Shown here: one piece after another, positions 4,755 through 5,999 of the stretch | Numbering within the stretch: the first letter of the stretch is position 1 | How the letters are laid out: every line of letters starts with the position of its first letter | Source of the DNA: Clostridiales bacterium | GTDB taxonomy: Bacteria; Bacillota; Clostridia; Lachnospirales; Lachnospiraceae | Direction of reading: 5' to 3' | Length of the DNA: 5,999 bases | Assembly: GCA_019420425.1 (NCBI GenBank) | Contig: JAHZHG010000182.1 | Span: 1-5,999, forward strand | Made by a program: the position numbers and the translations under genes | The notes under the pieces: model-generated | Database searches by the model: none | What the model was told of the DNA's origin: nothing | What the model saw: the letters and a program-made list of their open reading frames with translations, nothing else

Positions 4755-5999
4755 ATGGCGATACGATATAAAGCCTTGACGGAGCTGTACCAGGAAACGC
4801 AGCGCAGCGTGACAGCTCCCGACCAGTGGCGGGCGTTTCTGGCTTCTGCCTGCCGCAACTACCGGCTTTCTTTCGACGAACAACTGCTTGTCTTTGCCCA
4901 GCGCCCAGACGCCACCGCCGTCCTGGAGATCGAGCGATGGAACCGGCAATTTGGGCGCTGGGTAAACCGGGGCGCAAACGGCATTGCCGTTTTTGACGGG
5001 GAACACAATGGCAAGCCCCGGCTGAAATACTACTTTGATATTTCCGATACCCATGAGGCCCGGTTCCCCCGACCCGTCCCCCTTTGGACGGTGCGGGAGG
5101 AATACACGCCGGACATCATTGAAACGCTGGAAAACAGCTTTGGGGAGCTGGAGCACAGGGAGGATTTGGGCGAAGCCCTGCTCTCTGCGGCAAAGAACGC
5201 CGTAGAGGACAATATGCCCGACTATCTTTCCGAATTGAAAACCCTTACGGAAGGCAGCTTTCTGGAAGAACTGGATGAGCTGAATCTGGAGGTGGAATAC
5301 CGCAGGGCGGTGCAAAACAGCATTGGATATATGCTGCTGGTGCGCTGCGGTCTCGACCCGTCTGATTACTTTGAGGATGAGGATTTTCGGGATGTGCTCA
5401 ATTTCAACACACCGCAGACGCTGAACGCTTTGGGCGTGGCTACCGGGGACATCTCCCAGATGTGCCTTTCTGCAATTTCCCGCACGGTCCTTGCCCTGCA
5501 AAGACAGCCTCAAAAAGAAAATCGCACATTTGAACCCCAGCAGGAAAACCAGTATGCTGTAACTGAACAGGAAAACACACAGCCGGAAAGGAGTTTTGAA
5601 TATGACCGAGATCACTTACACCAGGCAGGGCGACTACAATCTGCCGAACCTTCTGCCGCCCCAGGAGGAGCCGGTTCCCCATGGGAAATACGCATTGCTT
5701 CGGAAGAAATTTCTCAAGGAGCACCGCAGGGTGACGTACACGAACCTGCTGACCAGCGGGAAATTGAACACTCATCTGGCGGAGATCCAGCAGACCGCCC
5801 AGCGCCGGATGGAGGAAATCGTGGCGCAGATGGCGAAAGCCGAGGGCGTGACGGAGGAACTGAAAGCCAGAGATCAGATGAAGTGGGTGCAGATGATGAA
5901 CAATCTGCAGAACGCGGCGGAGGAAACGGTGCTGGCGGAGCTGATCTACAACTAAAGGATGAACCGGAGGAAAGCGCAGGCGGCGAACAGCTCCCTGCG
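4755..5999 (+). CDS. N-terminal part of a large ICE protein with an ArdC/LtrC-like domain (helicase/methylase type), 3' end outside the window
   Basis: The frame is open for 415 codons from ATG 4755 to the right edge with no stop. Residues about 20-80 (DQWRAFLASACRNYRLSF, QLLVFAQRPDATAV, IERWNRQFGRWVNRGANGIAVF) match the pattern of the ssDNA-binding N-terminal domain of ArdC/LtrC antirestriction-type proteins. KYYFDISDT (91-99) resembles the strand after it. Residues about 110-255 form a helical domain (YRRAVQNSIGYMLLVRCGLDP, FNTPQTLNALGVATGDISQM). Proteins starting this way in Clostridia ICEs are usually over 2,000 residues, with SNF2-type helicase and DNA methylase domains further on; those parts are not in this window, so this is family knowledge. 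Residues 256-282 are Gln/Glu-rich. Residues 283-400 are a Gly/Asp/Ala/Glu-rich, low-complexity stretch that coincides exactly with the tnpV gene in the +1 frame. Expected role: DNA handling or protection of incoming DNA, in the cytoplasm. Confidence 0.85.
   Translation, partial: MAIRYKALTELYQETQRSVTAPDQWRAFLASACRNYRLSFDEQLLVFAQRPDATAVLEIERWNRQFGRWVNRGANGIAVFDGEHNGKPRLKYYFDISDTHEARFPRPVPLWTVREEYTPDIIETLENSFGELEHREDLGEALLSAAKNAVEDNMPDYLSELKTLTEGSFLEELDELNLEVEYRRAVQNSIGYMLLVRCGLDPSDYFEDEDFRDVLNFNTPQTLNALGVATGDISQMCLSAISRTVLALQRQPQKENRTFEPQQENQYAVTEQENTQPERSFEYDRDHLHQAGRLQSAEPSAAPGGAGSPWEIRIASEEISQGAPQGDVHEPADQREIEHSSGGDPADRPAPDGGNRGADGESRGRDGGTESQRSDEVGADDEQSAERGGGNGAGGADLQLKDEPEESAGGEQLPA
5587..5593 (+). 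promoter_or_regulatory. Internal ribosome binding site for tnpV
   Basis: AAAGGAG lies eight bases ahead of ATG 5602, an ideal arrangement. It lies within the coding frame of the large gene, where it encodes part of PERS. It argues that tnpV is translated and that ATG 5602, not TTG 5596, is the start. Confidence 0.75.
5602..5955 (+). CDS. tnpV: TnpV family protein, nested within the large ArdC/LtrC-like gene
   Basis: The product is 117 residues, ending at TAA 5953-5955. It matches the TnpV family (transposon-encoded, named from Tn4451 of Clostridium perfringens): YNLPNLLPPQEE, then GKYALLRKKFLKEHRRVTYT, LLTSGKLNTHLAEI, AQRRMEEIVAQMAKAEGVTE and LKARDQMKWVQMMNNL, with a final AEETVLAELIYN. The length is normal for the family. 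It is mainly helical and charged, and its precise function is not established. The gene has its own AAAGGAG at 5587-5593. It lies wholly within the large gene in the +1 frame on the same strand. About 82% of its codons end in G or C by my hand count, whereas the other frame over the same bases ends in G or C in only about a third, so this frame looks like the original coding one. Start chosen at ATG 5602; TTG 5596 would add two residues and crowd the ribosome binding site. Confidence 0.85.
   Translation: MTEITYTRQGDYNLPNLLPPQEEPVPHGKYALLRKKFLKEHRRVTYTNLLTSGKLNTHLAEIQQTAQRRMEEIVAQMAKAEGVTEELKARDQMKWVQMMNNLQNAAEETVLAELIYN

Noticed and set aside
4701..5615. 304-codon open frame on the minus strand with a hydrophobic N-terminus
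   Set aside because: It is antisense to the ArdC/LtrC-like gene and the end of its neighbour, which have strong family motifs. The apparent hydrophobic start is the complement of the Glu/Lys-rich coding stretch. No ribosome binding site of note was seen.
5959..5999. A further ATG right after the tnpV stop (TAAAGGATG) opening a new frame to the right edge
   Set aside because: Only about 13 codons are visible (MNRRKAQAANSSL) with no known motif. It cannot be told from chance within the large gene.

Overview
The window looks like the conserved gene block of an integrative and conjugative element (ICE or conjugative transposon) from a gut-type Firmicute (Clostridia, probably Lachnospiraceae or Oscillospiraceae), next to an AT-richer gene of different character. 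The evidence for this is: AAGGAGG-type Shine-Dalgarno sites; a tight all-plus-strand run of small proteins of a kind I recognise from Clostridia ICEs; a very large ArdC/LtrC-like 'helicase/methylase' reading frame starting at the right; and a TnpV homologue.

Layout. Positions 1-981 hold the 3' part of a C45-family linear amide C-N hydrolase / acyl-CoA:6-APA acyltransferase-like gene. Its frame is open to base 1, so the true start lies upstream of the window. Positions 982-1184 are the only sizeable non-coding stretch. They contain a good intrinsic terminator (1048-1082), a second hairpin that competes with it for pairing (1085-1110) and a 9-bp GC hairpin with TTTT (1130-1158) just before the next ribosome binding site. 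From 1185 to the right edge there is one compact operon. Genes 1185-1430, 1423-1665, 1662-2285, 2282-2920, 2917-3876 and 3873-4418 overlap one another by 4 or 8 bases (ATGA or ATGAATGA). Then 4429-4737 and the large open gene 4755->5999 follow with short gaps. None of the small proteins has a function I can name. Several show recognisable ICE-family motifs, and two neighbours (1662-2285 and 2282-2920) share an N-terminal motif and nearly identical end/start junctions.

The most striking feature is an overlapping gene. A complete tnpV homologue (5602-5955, with its own ribosome binding site) lies entirely inside the large ArdC/LtrC-like gene, on the same strand in the +1 frame. Both frames are open throughout. 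Codon third positions favour the TnpV frame, and the large protein there reads as a low-complexity Gly/Asp/Ala/Glu linker. This suggests that tnpV was captured and read through in a second frame.

A plausible overall role, by inference from location and the ArdC-like domain, is early functions of a transferred element: establishment, DNA handling, anti-restriction or accessory. Nothing in the sequence proves a function for the small genes.
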